A program made the translations under genes and the position numbers. The notes below the pieces were generated by a model. It did not search any database. It saw nothing but the letters and a program-made list of their open reading frames with translations, and had not been told where the DNA came from. A stretch of 64,000 nt of DNA from Armatimonadota bacterium (lineage in GTDB: Bacteria; Armatimonadota; Fimbriimonadia; Fimbriimonadales; Fimbriimonadaceae), in NCBI GenBank assembly GCA_016125185.1, contig WGMG01000006.1, positions 1,178,001 through 1,242,000 on the forward strand, written 5' to 3'. Each line of letters begins with the position of its first letter. Position 1 is the first letter of the stretch. This document shows positions 33,997-41,879 of the stretch, in pieces.

Positions 33997-34030
33997 GAGG
34001 GGTCGGTGAGCAAAGCGAACCGGGGGAGTG
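33997..34030 (+). repeat. Dispersed intergenic repeat unit
   Basis: GAGGGG, then CGGTGAGC, AAA, GCGAACCGG and GGGAG. It matches in order, with small gaps, the right half (read on the minus strand) of the element at 9749-9879. Non-coding, in the rimM to glycosyltransferase gap. Confidence 0.4.
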
Positions 34031-34086
34031 CGAATTCAGAAAACCGGAATGCGTAAATGAAGCACTCGCACTGGTAGCATAAATTC

Positions 34087-35457
34087 ATGCGCGTCATGAT
34101 GCTCTCTTGGGAATACCCGCCTCGAATCGTCGGAGGCATCAGTCCGCACGTCTACGAGCTCAGCCAAGAGCTCGTCAAGAAAGGCGTCGAAGTCCACGTC
34201 ATCACGAAATCAACCCCTCTCGCCCCCGATGAGGAGGTCGAACCCAGCGGCGTCAACGTCCACCGAGTCCACCTCGACGACGTCCCCAACGACTTCATCC
34301 ACGAGATCCAGCTCCTCAACTTCTCCACCGAAAGGCGTGTGAGAAAGCTCCTCGAAGACTGGCGACCGGGCGGACAGCCCACCGTCTTCCACGCCCACGA
34401 CTGGCTCTCACTCGACGCCGCGAGAACGCTCAAATACGAGTACAAGCTCCCCATCGTCGCCACCCTTCACGCCACCGAATGGGGCCGCCACGGCGGCATC
34501 TTCAGCGATACCAGCCGCTACATCGCCGAACAAGAGTACTGGCTCACCTACGAAGCCTGGCGACTCATCGTCTGCTCCGAATTCATGCGCGGTGAGGCCG
34601 TCCGTCTCTTCAACTGCCCTTACGACAAAGTCGATGTGGTTTACAATGGCGTCAACCCCGAGAAATTCCAGTTCGATTGGGACGAAGCCGACCGCCAAAC
34701 TCTGCGAAGACAATACGCCGAACCCGACGAGCAGATCGTCATCTACGTCGGCCGCTTTGTCCGCGAGAAAGGCATCCAGGTCCTCCTCAACGCCGCCCAC
34801 GTCGTCCTTGCCGACCGCCCCAAGACCAAGTTCCTCATCGTCGGCGGTGGCCACCGTGACCGCTTCGAAAAGTTCGTGGACTGGGCCGGACTCGGCGATC
34901 GCGTCGTCTTCGCCGGATTCCGCGCCAATCGCGCGCTCCACGAGCTCTATCGCTGCGCCGACGTCGCCGTCTTCCCCAGCCTCTACGAGCCGTTCGGCAT
35001 CGTCGCCCTCGAAGGCATGGCCGCTGGCATCCCCGTCGTCTCGAGCGACGCCGGAGGGCTCAAGGAGATTGTGGTCCACGAAAAGACCGGTCTCACCAGC
35101 TTTGCCAACGATCCATCGTCGCTTGCCTGGGCCATCCGCGAAGCTCTTAATAATCCGAAGAAGTCGCACGACATGGCCGAAAACGCCAAACAACGCTTAA
35201 CCCGTGACTTCCAATGGGCCAGTCTGGCCGATCAGACCGTTCGAATCTACGACCGCGTCTGGAGCGAATTCCTCGAAAGCTACTGGGCCGAGAACACGGT
35301 TTGGCCCGTTTCGCCCGGTGCCGAAGAGCGGTACCTCAAGCTCCAATTGGCCGAAAAAGCCACGGCTGCGAATGCAATCGAACGACCGATTCCTCGCCAC
35401 GCACGTATCGAAGAAGAAGACGAGACAGATTCGATTGCCGAGCACATCGAACCCTAA
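34087..35457 (+). CDS. Glycosyltransferase family 4 protein
   Basis: 456 residues, GT-B fold, cytosolic. The N-terminal half begins MLSWEYPPRIVGGISPHVYEL, with the Gly-rich loop that opens GT4/GT5 enzymes; HAHDW and HATEWGRHGG follow. The C-terminal nucleotide-sugar half has VVYNGVNPEKF, YVGRFVREKGIQVLL, and the E-x7-E motif in SLYEPFGIVALEGMAAGIPVV. This resembles GT4 enzymes annotated as glycogen synthase-like, but the acceptor cannot be told. An acidic tail follows the domain. Its stop overlaps the convergent feoB stop by 4 nt. Confidence 0.92.
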   Translation: MRVMMLSWEYPPRIVGGISPHVYELSQELVKKGVEVHVITKSTPLAPDEEVEPSGVNVHRVHLDDVPNDFIHEIQLLNFSTERRVRKLLEDWRPGGQPTVFHAHDWLSLDAARTLKYEYKLPIVATLHATEWGRHGGIFSDTSRYIAEQEYWLTYEAWRLIVCSEFMRGEAVRLFNCPYDKVDVVYNGVNPEKFQFDWDEADRQTLRRQYAEPDEQIVIYVGRFVREKGIQVLLNAAHVVLADRPKTKFLIVGGGHRDRFEKFVDWAGLGDRVVFAGFRANRALHELYRCADVAVFPSLYEPFGIVALEGMAAGIPVVSSDAGGLKEIVVHEKTGLTSFANDPSSLAWAIREALNNPKKSHDMAENAKQRLTRDFQWASLADQTVRIYDRVWSEFLESYWAENTVWPVSPGAEERYLKLQLAEKATAANAIERPIPRHARIEEEDETDSIAEHIEP

Positions 35458-37538
35458 GCGCCGCCAAACAGCTTCGCTAAAAGGTGCACGATCAGCGCGC
35501 CGATATACGCAAACGCCGTCATGTACGCAAACATGAACCAGGCCCACTTGCTCGAGTTCGTCTCCCGCTTCACCGTCGCGAGCGTCGAAAGGCACTGAGC
35601 ACACAGCGCAAAGAACACCATCAGTCCCACCGCCGTCCAAGGCGTAAACAGCGGCTTGCCGTCCGGCCACTTCGCCTCCGTCATCTTCCCACTGAGGCTC
35701 TGGTCAAAGTGCGAATCGCCGTTATCCTTGCCCAAAGAGAACAGAATGCCAAGCGACGGCACAACCGTCTCCCGCGCCGGAAAAGCGCTCAAGATCGCCG
35801 TCGAAATCCGCCAGTCGAAGCCGACCGGCTTGAACACCGGCTCGATTCCCTTTCCAAACCGGCCCAAAACCGAATGCTCTAGCTGAATTTCGGCCGCTTG
35901 AGCTTCCGGCGTGCCCGCCGGAACGTTGTAGCGCGGGAAGTAGCCGGCCGCCCAAATGATCACCGACATGACCAAAATCGTGGTTCCCGCCGTTGAGACG
36001 AACACCTTGCCGCGCGTCACCATCGCGATGAAAACATCCTTCCACTTCGGCATCTGGTACGGCGGAAGCTCCAGCAAGAACGCCAGCCGCTTCCCTTTCA
36101 GCATCTTCCGGTTCAGGAAGTACACCACCGGAATAGCCAGCAGGAAGCCGAGCATGTGCATTGCAAACAGCGTGAAACCCGCCCAAAACGGCCCGAACTT
36201 CGGCTCGATGAACGCGCCGATCATCAGCATGTACACCGGCAGCCGCGCCGAACAACTCATCAGCGGTGCAACCAAAATCGTCGCCAATCGGCTCTTGGCG
36301 TCCGGCATCACCCTGGCCGCCATGATCCCCGGAATCGCGCAGGCAAAGCTCGACAAAAGCGGAATAAACGCCCGCCCGTTCAGACCGCACCAACCCAAAA
36401 GGCGGTCCATGAGGAACGCGGCGCGAGCGAGATACCCCGTCCCCTCCAGCATCGCAATGAAGAAGAACAGGATCAAAATCTGCGGCAGGAAGACCATCAC
36501 ACTGCCGATACCCGCCACGATACCATCGACCACCAGCGACTTCAGAATCGGAACGCCTTCCAGCGACGCACCAAGCTTGTCCCCCAGCGCAGCGAAGCCG
36601 TTCGTGATCAAGTCCATCAGCGGCGTCGCAAAGGTATAGATCGACTGGAAAACAAGGTACATGATCCCCACAAAGATCATCAGCCCAAAGACGCGGTGAG
36701 TCAGGATCAAGTCGATCTTGTCCGTCAGCGTTACCGCCTTTTTCGGCTTCTTGATCGTCGAAACGACGTCCTTCTGCACTTTGGCCGTCCATGCGTAGCG
36801 CGCCGACGGGTCCAGAATTCGCTCCAATCCCTCTTTCGCCAACAGGAAGTCGGGGCGAAGCTCGGGAAACTCGTCGAAGTAGTGCTCAAACGCCGGCTCT
36901 CCCGCCAGAATCTTCTCTTTCAGTTCCTCGGTCGAGATGTCGTACCCCATTCGGGTCAGACGGTCCTTCAATGGCAGAATAGAGTCGGTTCGATCGACGA
37001 CCGGTCCGGCTACCGTCGGGTTCTTCAGTTGTTCGGCCACCGCCGCCTTCAGCGTCGCTAGGCCCTTTTCCTTATGCCCAACGATCGGCACCACCGGCAC
37101 GCCAAGGTATTTCGATAGCTTGGCTACATCAACCTTCTGACCCTTATCCTCGACTCGGTCTGCCATCGTCAAGGCGACCATCATCGGCTTGCCGAGGGCG
37201 CAGATTTGCGTGTAAATGAAAAGGTTTCGCTCGAGGTTCGATCCGTCGATGACGCAAACAATCAGGTCGATCGTTTTGTCATGGATGACGCTGACCGCCA
37301 CCGCCTCGTCTTCGGACACGGCGTCGAGGGAGTAAAGACCAGGAACATCGACAAATTCGGTGTCTGCGCCGTCAATCTCAATAACGGCCGATACCTGCTC
37401 AACCGTGACGCCGGGATAGTTGGCGATCTTTTGCCGTGAACCGGTCAGAGAATTAAAAAGAGTTGTCTTTCCCGCATTGGGATTCCCGACTAAGGCAACT
37501 CTCTTCGGAGCCGCCTTAGTCCAGGAGTTCGACTTCAA
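35454..37538 (-). CDS. feoB: Ferrous iron transporter FeoB
   Basis: 694 residues. This inner-membrane Fe(II) importer has an N-terminal G domain: GNPNAGKTT (18-26), the switch region NYPGVTVEQ, and DVPGLYSL (64-71). A helical GDI domain lies between (about 165-265). The membrane part has two Gate motifs with conserved Cys (LLSSFACAIPGIMAARVM and APLMSCSARLPVYMLMIGAF). The C-terminus is hydrophobic (MFAYMTAFAYIGALIVHLLAKLF); no Cys-rich FeoC-like tail is seen. The start overlaps feoA by 23 nt. Confidence 0.97.
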   Translation of the reverse strand: MKSNSWTKAAPKRVALVGNPNAGKTTLFNSLTGSRQKIANYPGVTVEQVSAVIEIDGADTEFVDVPGLYSLDAVSEDEAVAVSVIHDKTIDLIVCVIDGSNLERNLFIYTQICALGKPMMVALTMADRVEDKGQKVDVAKLSKYLGVPVVPIVGHKEKGLATLKAAVAEQLKNPTVAGPVVDRTDSILPLKDRLTRMGYDISTEELKEKILAGEPAFEHYFDEFPELRPDFLLAKEGLERILDPSARYAWTAKVQKDVVSTIKKPKKAVTLTDKIDLILTHRVFGLMIFVGIMYLVFQSIYTFATPLMDLITNGFAALGDKLGASLEGVPILKSLVVDGIVAGIGSVMVFLPQILILFFFIAMLEGTGYLARAAFLMDRLLGWCGLNGRAFIPLLSSFACAIPGIMAARVMPDAKSRLATILVAPLMSCSARLPVYMLMIGAFIEPKFGPFWAGFTLFAMHMLGFLLAIPVVYFLNRKMLKGKRLAFLLELPPYQMPKWKDVFIAMVTRGKVFVSTAGTTILVMSVIIWAAGYFPRYNVPAGTPEAQAAEIQLEHSVLGRFGKGIEPVFKPVGFDWRISTAILSAFPARETVVPSLGILFSLGKDNGDSHFDQSLSGKMTEAKWPDGKPLFTPWTAVGLMVFFALCAQCLSTLATVKRETNSSKWAWFMFAYMTAFAYIGALIVHLLAKLFGGA

Positions 37539-37752
37539 ATCCAGCCATTTCTAGCTTGCGCAGACACAAGCGGTAGCCTCGCAGATCAATCTCAATGGGA
37601 TCGCCGAGCGGAGCGATCTTGACCACTTTGAACTCTGTTCCAGGTGTCAGTCCCATCTCGTGGAAGCGGAGGACGTGATCCTTGGGCTCTGGGGTCGAGG
37701 CGATTCGCGCTCGCATCCCCTTCTTCAGTTCGCCAAAATCAACCGTAGTCAT
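37516..37752 (-). CDS. feoA: Ferrous iron transport accessory protein FeoA
   Basis: 78 residues, an SH3-like domain. LRFHEMGLTPGTEFKVVKIAPLGDPIEIDLRGYRLCLRKLEM is the standard FeoA pattern. It is needed for FeoB function, probably through contact with the G domain. Direct feoA-feoB order with overlapping frames. I see no clear Fur box in the short gap upstream. Confidence 0.95.
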   Translation of the reverse strand: MTTVDFGELKKGMRARIASTPEPKDHVLRFHEMGLTPGTEFKVVKIAPLGDPIEIDLRGYRLCLRKLEMAGFEVELLD

Positions 37753-37810
37753 TTTTTGTGCTCTACTCTTAATCTACCCAAAAAAGTATTGATTCCGAAA
37801 GGTCTCCGAA

Positions 37811-38629
37811 TTATTTGACTGTAAATATTGTGTCGGCAGGAGTTTCGTTCAGCTTGACCTTTCCACTCCAAGAAGTAATAACGATGATTTGCTCCGGAAG
37901 GTTCGTTGCCGCGTTATTAACCTGTACAGTTTCCGTGGTTCGCATTCCGGCAATTTCGAAATCCTTCGTGATGTAGAGGTTGAAACGGCCCGCTCCATCA
38001 AACATCGGTAGACCAGAAGCCTTATCGATCATCTGCTTACCATCGGGATCTAAGACCGGGTCGCCAAAGCCCATTGTGCCGCTCACATCGTAGACCGAAG
38101 CTCCATCCAAGTCTTTTTCGGTCGGGTTTTGGTTGATTCGGATCATCCGAGTCATAAAGCCTTGCAGGCTCTGATTATCGCCAGCGGCCTGAGTCGCGAA
38201 CTCGATGTAAGGGTTCAGCGTATCGCCAAGGCTTCGCTTGGCCGCCATGTAAATCGAATGATCCTTCAGAAGCCTCTTCGAGCCCGTGGCCAGTTCTGCC
38301 ACCGCTACCGGTTCAAATAGTCGCTTGCGGGGAGCGTCACCAGTTCTCGGAGCGTCGTATCCGAAGTTTGTGCCGTCACTGACGACCAGCCAATCGTTTG
38401 GCGGCACATTGGTTGATGACTGGTGGATGAAAAGCTTGCTGGGTCGCACGTACTGCAGGTCCGTCTTGATTGAAATCTTCTTGGTTCCTGCAATCTGGGT
38501 CATCGTGATCTCGCCCACGCCCGAATTGGCGTCCGCATACTTCTGCAGAACCTTGGCGAGAATATCCGTCGATTTCATACCCTGGGCTGGCTGGGTGCCC
38601 AGAACGAGTGCGGCAATGAGTGCTGTCAT
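37811..38629 (-). CDS. Secreted LolA-like / DUF2092-type lipoprotein-carrier-fold protein
   Basis: 272 residues. A short signal peptide (MTALIAALVLGTQPAQG) precedes a LolA-like beta-sheet fold: ILAKVLQKYADANSGVGEITMTQ, VRPSKLFIHQ, WLVVSDGTNFGYDAP, then the C-terminal block TKDFEIAGMRTTETVQVNN. LolA-like proteins carry lipids or lipoproteins through the periplasm; the exact partner here is unknown. The ATG overlaps the stop of the cobalamin adenosyltransferase (ATGA), an unusual pairing. Could equally be an unassigned secreted protein with the same fold. Confidence 0.75.
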   Translation of the reverse strand: MTALIAALVLGTQPAQGMKSTDILAKVLQKYADANSGVGEITMTQIAGTKKISIKTDLQYVRPSKLFIHQSSTNVPPNDWLVVSDGTNFGYDAPRTGDAPRKRLFEPVAVAELATGSKRLLKDHSIYMAAKRSLGDTLNPYIEFATQAAGDNQSLQGFMTRMIRINQNPTEKDLDGASVYDVSGTMGFGDPVLDPDGKQMIDKASGLPMFDGAGRFNLYITKDFEIAGMRTTETVQVNNAATNLPEQIIVITSWSGKVKLNETPADTIFTVK

Positions 38630-39177
38630 GACTTAACTCCTTGTGTCCATTTTTGCTCCTCCACTCCACTTCGATGGTTCAGGAGGCGCGAAAAACTGAA
38701 TATCCAATCGGATAGACGATTCATATACATTATGATTTCTTTCCGAACCGGATTGACACGATGATGCGCCAAAAGTACGCGTTCTGCGCGTCGGCACACG
38801 GTTCTTACGAAATGCATATGCGATGCCGCCGGCGTCCCACTCGGCAAAATAAATGACTTCAAGGGCGGCAACTCGCCCTCCATCGCATCGATTTCTGACT
38901 CTAGTAGAGCAATATCGCTCTCATTGACCGAGCGAAGATCGAACTTCCCACCCGCTGGGCACGCCAGCTCTGATCCAAGGTCGAAAAGCTGATTTTGAAC
39001 CCGAACCAACCGGGATCGAAGTGTTTCTTCCTCGACCAACCCCACGCCAATCCCAAACACCGCGTTAAGCTCGTCGATGGTGCCGATTGCATCCATCCGC
39101 GCAGAGTCCTTGGAAATCCGGTCCCCGCCGAGCAGACCGGTCTGCCCCTCATCGCCCGTCTTCGTGTAAATCTTCAT
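38626..39177 (-). CDS. Cob(I)alamin adenosyltransferase, PduO type
   Basis: 183 residues from ATG 39177. It makes adenosylcobalamin from cob(I)alamin and ATP in the cytosol. The N-terminal ATP-binding motif is KIYTKTGDEGQTGLLGG. The C-terminal helices show FVRTVCRRAERVLLAH and YMNRLSDWIFSFSRL, as in the family. I chose 39177 because it produces the canonical start and an ATGA overlap with the WecG-like gene. An open frame extends upstream but lies inside that gene. Confidence 0.95.
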   Translation of the reverse strand: MKIYTKTGDEGQTGLLGGDRISKDSARMDAIGTIDELNAVFGIGVGLVEEETLRSRLVRVQNQLFDLGSELACPAGGKFDLRSVNESDIALLESEIDAMEGELPPLKSFILPSGTPAASHMHFVRTVCRRAERVLLAHHRVNPVRKEIIMYMNRLSDWIFSFSRLLNHRSGVEEQKWTQGVKS

Positions 39178-39935
39178 AGCGGCTTGGACCGCCGTACGCG
39201 CCAGTAAAAGACCGGCAGATTCCGCACCTTGGCGATCTTCTTTGGGTTCAAAAGCAACCGCCAAAGCCACTCCATCTTAATCTTCTGAATCACCTTCGGC
39301 GCCCGCTTGACCGTGCCGCTATGCACGTCCAGCGAACCTCCGACCCCAATCCCGATCTTCGCGCCGATCGCTTCCGACGTATCGAGAATAAAAAGCTCTT
39401 GCCGGGGCATGCCCATCGCCACCACCAAAACATCAGGCTTAGCCTCTGCAATCTCCTGGGCGATCCTCGTGTCATCGTCTTTCGAGAAATAGCCATCCCT
39501 CGCCCCGGCCACCACCATTCCCGGAAAGCGCTCAGCCAGATTCTTAGCCGCCAACTCGGCGATCCCTGGCGCCGAACCTAAAAAGTACATCCGCGCCCCA
39601 GTCTCGGCCGAAAGCTGACAAAGGCACTCGACCAAGTCCACACCGCTGACGCGCCCCGGTACCGGACGACCAAGTCGAGACAGGGCCCAGACCGGCCCCG
39701 CTGAATCAGGTGTGATCAGGGCCGCTTCGCGAAACATGCGCCGATAGCCGTCATCGGTCGCCGCGTTGATATAAGCGTTAGAGTCGGCCGTGAGAATCAG
39801 TTTCGTTCCGTCCGAAGCCAAGTAATCCCGCATGAGACGACGCGTCTCATCGAGGGTGACTCGGTCGATAGGAAATCCAAGAATCTCGACGCGTTCGGGT
39901 AGCTGAATGCCAGGCGTGACGGCAACCTCCGCCAT
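39174..39935 (-). CDS. WecB/TagA/CpsF family glycosyltransferase
   Basis: 253 residues from ATG 39935. GT26 enzyme, membrane-associated, which transfers an N-acetyl-mannosamine-type sugar to a polyprenyl-linked acceptor in known cases. Marks: ILGFPIDRVTLDETRRLM, the catalytic-loop Asp/Asn region LILTADSNAYINAATDD, GARMYFLGSAPGIAELAA, VVAMGMPRQELFI, and the basic end PEWLWRLLxxPKK-like EWLWRLLLNPKKIAKV. A TACAAT box 9 nt before the ATG indicates a leaderless mRNA. First gene of an ATGA-coupled trio with PduO and the LolA-like gene. Confidence 0.92.
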   Translation of the reverse strand: MAEVAVTPGIQLPERVEILGFPIDRVTLDETRRLMRDYLASDGTKLILTADSNAYINAATDDGYRRMFREAALITPDSAGPVWALSRLGRPVPGRVSGVDLVECLCQLSAETGARMYFLGSAPGIAELAAKNLAERFPGMVVAGARDGYFSKDDDTRIAQEIAEAKPDVLVVAMGMPRQELFILDTSEAIGAKIGIGVGGSLDVHSGTVKRAPKVIQKIKMEWLWRLLLNPKKIAKVRNLPVFYWRVRRSKPL

Positions 39936-39944
39936 ATATACAAA

Positions 39945-39950
39945 ATTGTA
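39945..39950 (-). promoter_or_regulatory. -10 box of the WecG-like operon
   Basis: TACAAT on the minus strand ends 9 nt before ATG 39935. No Shine-Dalgarno lies between. A TTTGGG at 17-nt spacing is a weak -35. Confidence 0.5.
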
Positions 39951-40094
39951 CCAAGAGTCCGCCTCAACCCAAAGTTCTTTTTCAACAACCGATCTCTTAA
40001 CCTTGGCATAACACTTGCAGATGAGATACCATGACAAGCCACTCGTCGTTTTATCGGCGAGGGAAAATACGGTCCATTCGGAGTACCAAAAACA

Positions 40095-40961
40095 ATGAAG
40101 TTTAAACAGGGCTTTACTCTCATCGAATTACTGGTCGTGATCGCCATCATTGCGATTCTCGCCGCCATCCTTTTCCCGGTCTTCGCCCAGGCAAAAGCTG
40201 CCGCCAAGAAAGCGGCTACTCTTAGCAACCTCAAGCAGAATGCCACTGCGGTTGCCATTTACCAGGCCGATCACGACGACAACTTCGCCCAAAGCGCCTA
40301 CTGCGCCGTCAACTGTGCGGCCAACGGCCAACCGACCATCGGCTCCCAACTCTTTACCGTCTACGATGCGCTGATGCCGTACACCAAGAACCGAGACATC
40401 ATCCAGGACGTTGCCGAGCCGAAGGCGATCGACTTCCCCGATTTCCTCTCGACCGTCGGCATGCTGCCTTATCTGAACGGCGCGACCTCGCTAGCCACCG
40501 CCACCAACTACATCCGCTACGCCGGCCTCGTTCCCAACTTCGCCGTGTTCGAAGATCCGGGCATCGGCGGCACCGATGACGGCGTTATCAACGGCACCAG
40601 TCTTGACCTCCCCGCCGACACCATCATGTTCGCCTGCGGCAAGATGGTCAAGCCCGGCACCATGAACAAGGACGTCCCCACCGTCGCCACCGCTGGCCTC
40701 CAAGAGCGCATCCGCGTCAAATACCTCGTCAACGCGGTCGGACTCGGCGGCGAAGGCTTCCCCGGCGTCGCCCGTCACAGCGGTCAAATCCTGCTCAACT
40801 TTGCCGATACTCACGCAAAGACGTTCAAGAGCAACGCGGTTCTCAACACCACCGCACCGGACATTCCTCGCTACGGCGGCGCAAACACCACCGAGCGCGT
40901 CTACAACCTGCCGTTCGACATCAACGGCATCCCGAACATCCTCGCCGAGCCGGGCCTCTAA
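40095..40961 (+). CDS. DUF1559-type prepilin-like protein
   Basis: 288 residues. Short leader [33 protein letters not shown], cut by prepilin peptidase after Gly, with Glu +5. The body is a globular beta-rich domain. Near the C-terminus [16 protein letters not shown] is a variant of the H-X9-DG motif, with DT in place of DG. Such proteins are numerous in Armatimonadota and Planctomycetes and serve as pseudopilins of unclear use. Upstream, TTGGCA and TACCAT at 17-nt spacing may be its promoter. It ends at a good terminator and stands alone. Confidence 0.88.
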   Translation: MKFKQGFTLIELLVVIAIIAILAAILFPVFAQAKAAAKKAATLSNLKQNATAVAIYQADHDDNFAQSAYCAVNCAANGQPTIGSQLFTVYDALMPYTKNRDIIQDVAEPKAIDFPDFLSTVGMLPYLNGATSLATATNYIRYAGLVPNFAVFEDPGIGGTDDGVINGTSLDLPADTIMFACGKMVKPGTMNKDVPTVATAGLQERIRVKYLVNAVGLGGEGFPGVARHSGQILLNFADTHAKTFKSNAVLNTTAPDIPRYGGANTTERVYNLPFDINGIPNILAEPGL

Positions 40962-40986
40962 GCCCTCTGCGGTCGGATTTCACCTC

Positions 40987-41020
40987 AAAAAGCCCTCCCC
41001 GACCTGGGGTGGGCTTTTCT
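40987..41020 (+). terminator. Intrinsic terminator after the prepilin-like gene
   Basis: AAAAGCCC-T-CCCC pairs with GGGG-T-GGGCTTTT (one T/T mismatch) around a 5-nt loop, ending in TTTTC. Confidence 0.9.
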
Positions 41021-41055
41021 TTGTCCCGATTGCGTAGAATAAGGAGTTAGAAGCA

Positions 41056-41838
41056 ATGAGTGCTACCGCGACTGCCACCAAGATTCGACTGACGGTTCTT
41101 CGACAAGACGGCGCTGGAAAGGAACAACGCTGGGACACCTTTGAAGTCCCCTATGTCGATAAGATCAACGTCATATCCGCGCTGATCGAAGTCCAGAAGA
41201 ATCCCGTCACGGTGGAGGGCAAAACGGTCAAGCCGCCCGTCTGGGAGGCCGCCTGTCTCGAAGAGGTCTGCGGCAGTTGCACCATGAACATCAATGACCA
41301 CATTCGCCAGGCATGCACAGCGCTGGTCGAAGAAGTCGGAATCCTCAACGGAAGCACCTACGAGGTCAAGCTGGAGCCGATGAAGAAGTTCCCGCTCGTC
41401 CGCGACCTCATCGTTGACCGAAGCCAGATGTTCGAGAATCTCAAAAAGGTTCGTGCTTGGGTGCCCATCGACGGCTCCTTCGACCTTGGCATGGCCCCAC
41501 CCCAAGACGACCATGTCCGCCAGCTTCGCTACGCTCTCTCGCGCTGTATGACCTGCGGTTGCTGTATGGAAGCCTGCCCTCAGATTAACGAGAGATCACC
41601 GTTCGTCGGCCCCGCCGCCCTTGGCCAAGCCCTGCTCTTCAGCCTCCACCCAGTCGGCAAAACGCTGGACGACGAGCGCCTTGAGTTCCTGGTCGGCGAA
41701 GACGGCATCTCCGGTTGTGGCAACGCGCAGAACTGCGTCAAGGTCTGCCCGAAAGGTGTCCCGCTCACCCGCGCCATCGCTCAGTTGAATCGAGATACGG
41801 CGGTTTACAAGCTGAAGAAGTGGGTCGGCATCGCCTAA
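41056..41838 (+). CDS. sdhB: Succinate dehydrogenase / fumarate reductase iron-sulfur subunit
   Basis: 260 residues. It carries electrons between the flavoprotein and the quinone site at the inner membrane. The [2Fe-2S] ligands are in CLEEVCGSC plus the Cys of IRQAC. The [4Fe-4S] and [3Fe-4S] clusters are held by CMTCGCCMEACP and by CGNAQNCVKVCPKGVP. Neither sdhA nor sdhC is adjacent: a terminated pseudopilin gene lies upstream and the convergent rel downstream. The flavoprotein must be encoded elsewhere. A longer insert than usual separates the Cys pair in the last cluster motif. Confidence 0.95.
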   Translation: MSATATATKIRLTVLRQDGAGKEQRWDTFEVPYVDKINVISALIEVQKNPVTVEGKTVKPPVWEAACLEEVCGSCTMNINDHIRQACTALVEEVGILNGSTYEVKLEPMKKFPLVRDLIVDRSQMFENLKKVRAWVPIDGSFDLGMAPPQDDHVRQLRYALSRCMTCGCCMEACPQINERSPFVGPAALGQALLFSLHPVGKTLDDERLEFLVGEDGISGCGNAQNCVKVCPKGVPLTRAIAQLNRDTAVYKLKKWVGIA

Positions 41839-41879
41839 GGCAAACCCCTAAGCCCTAGCGAAGCGAGCCCTTGCCCTGT

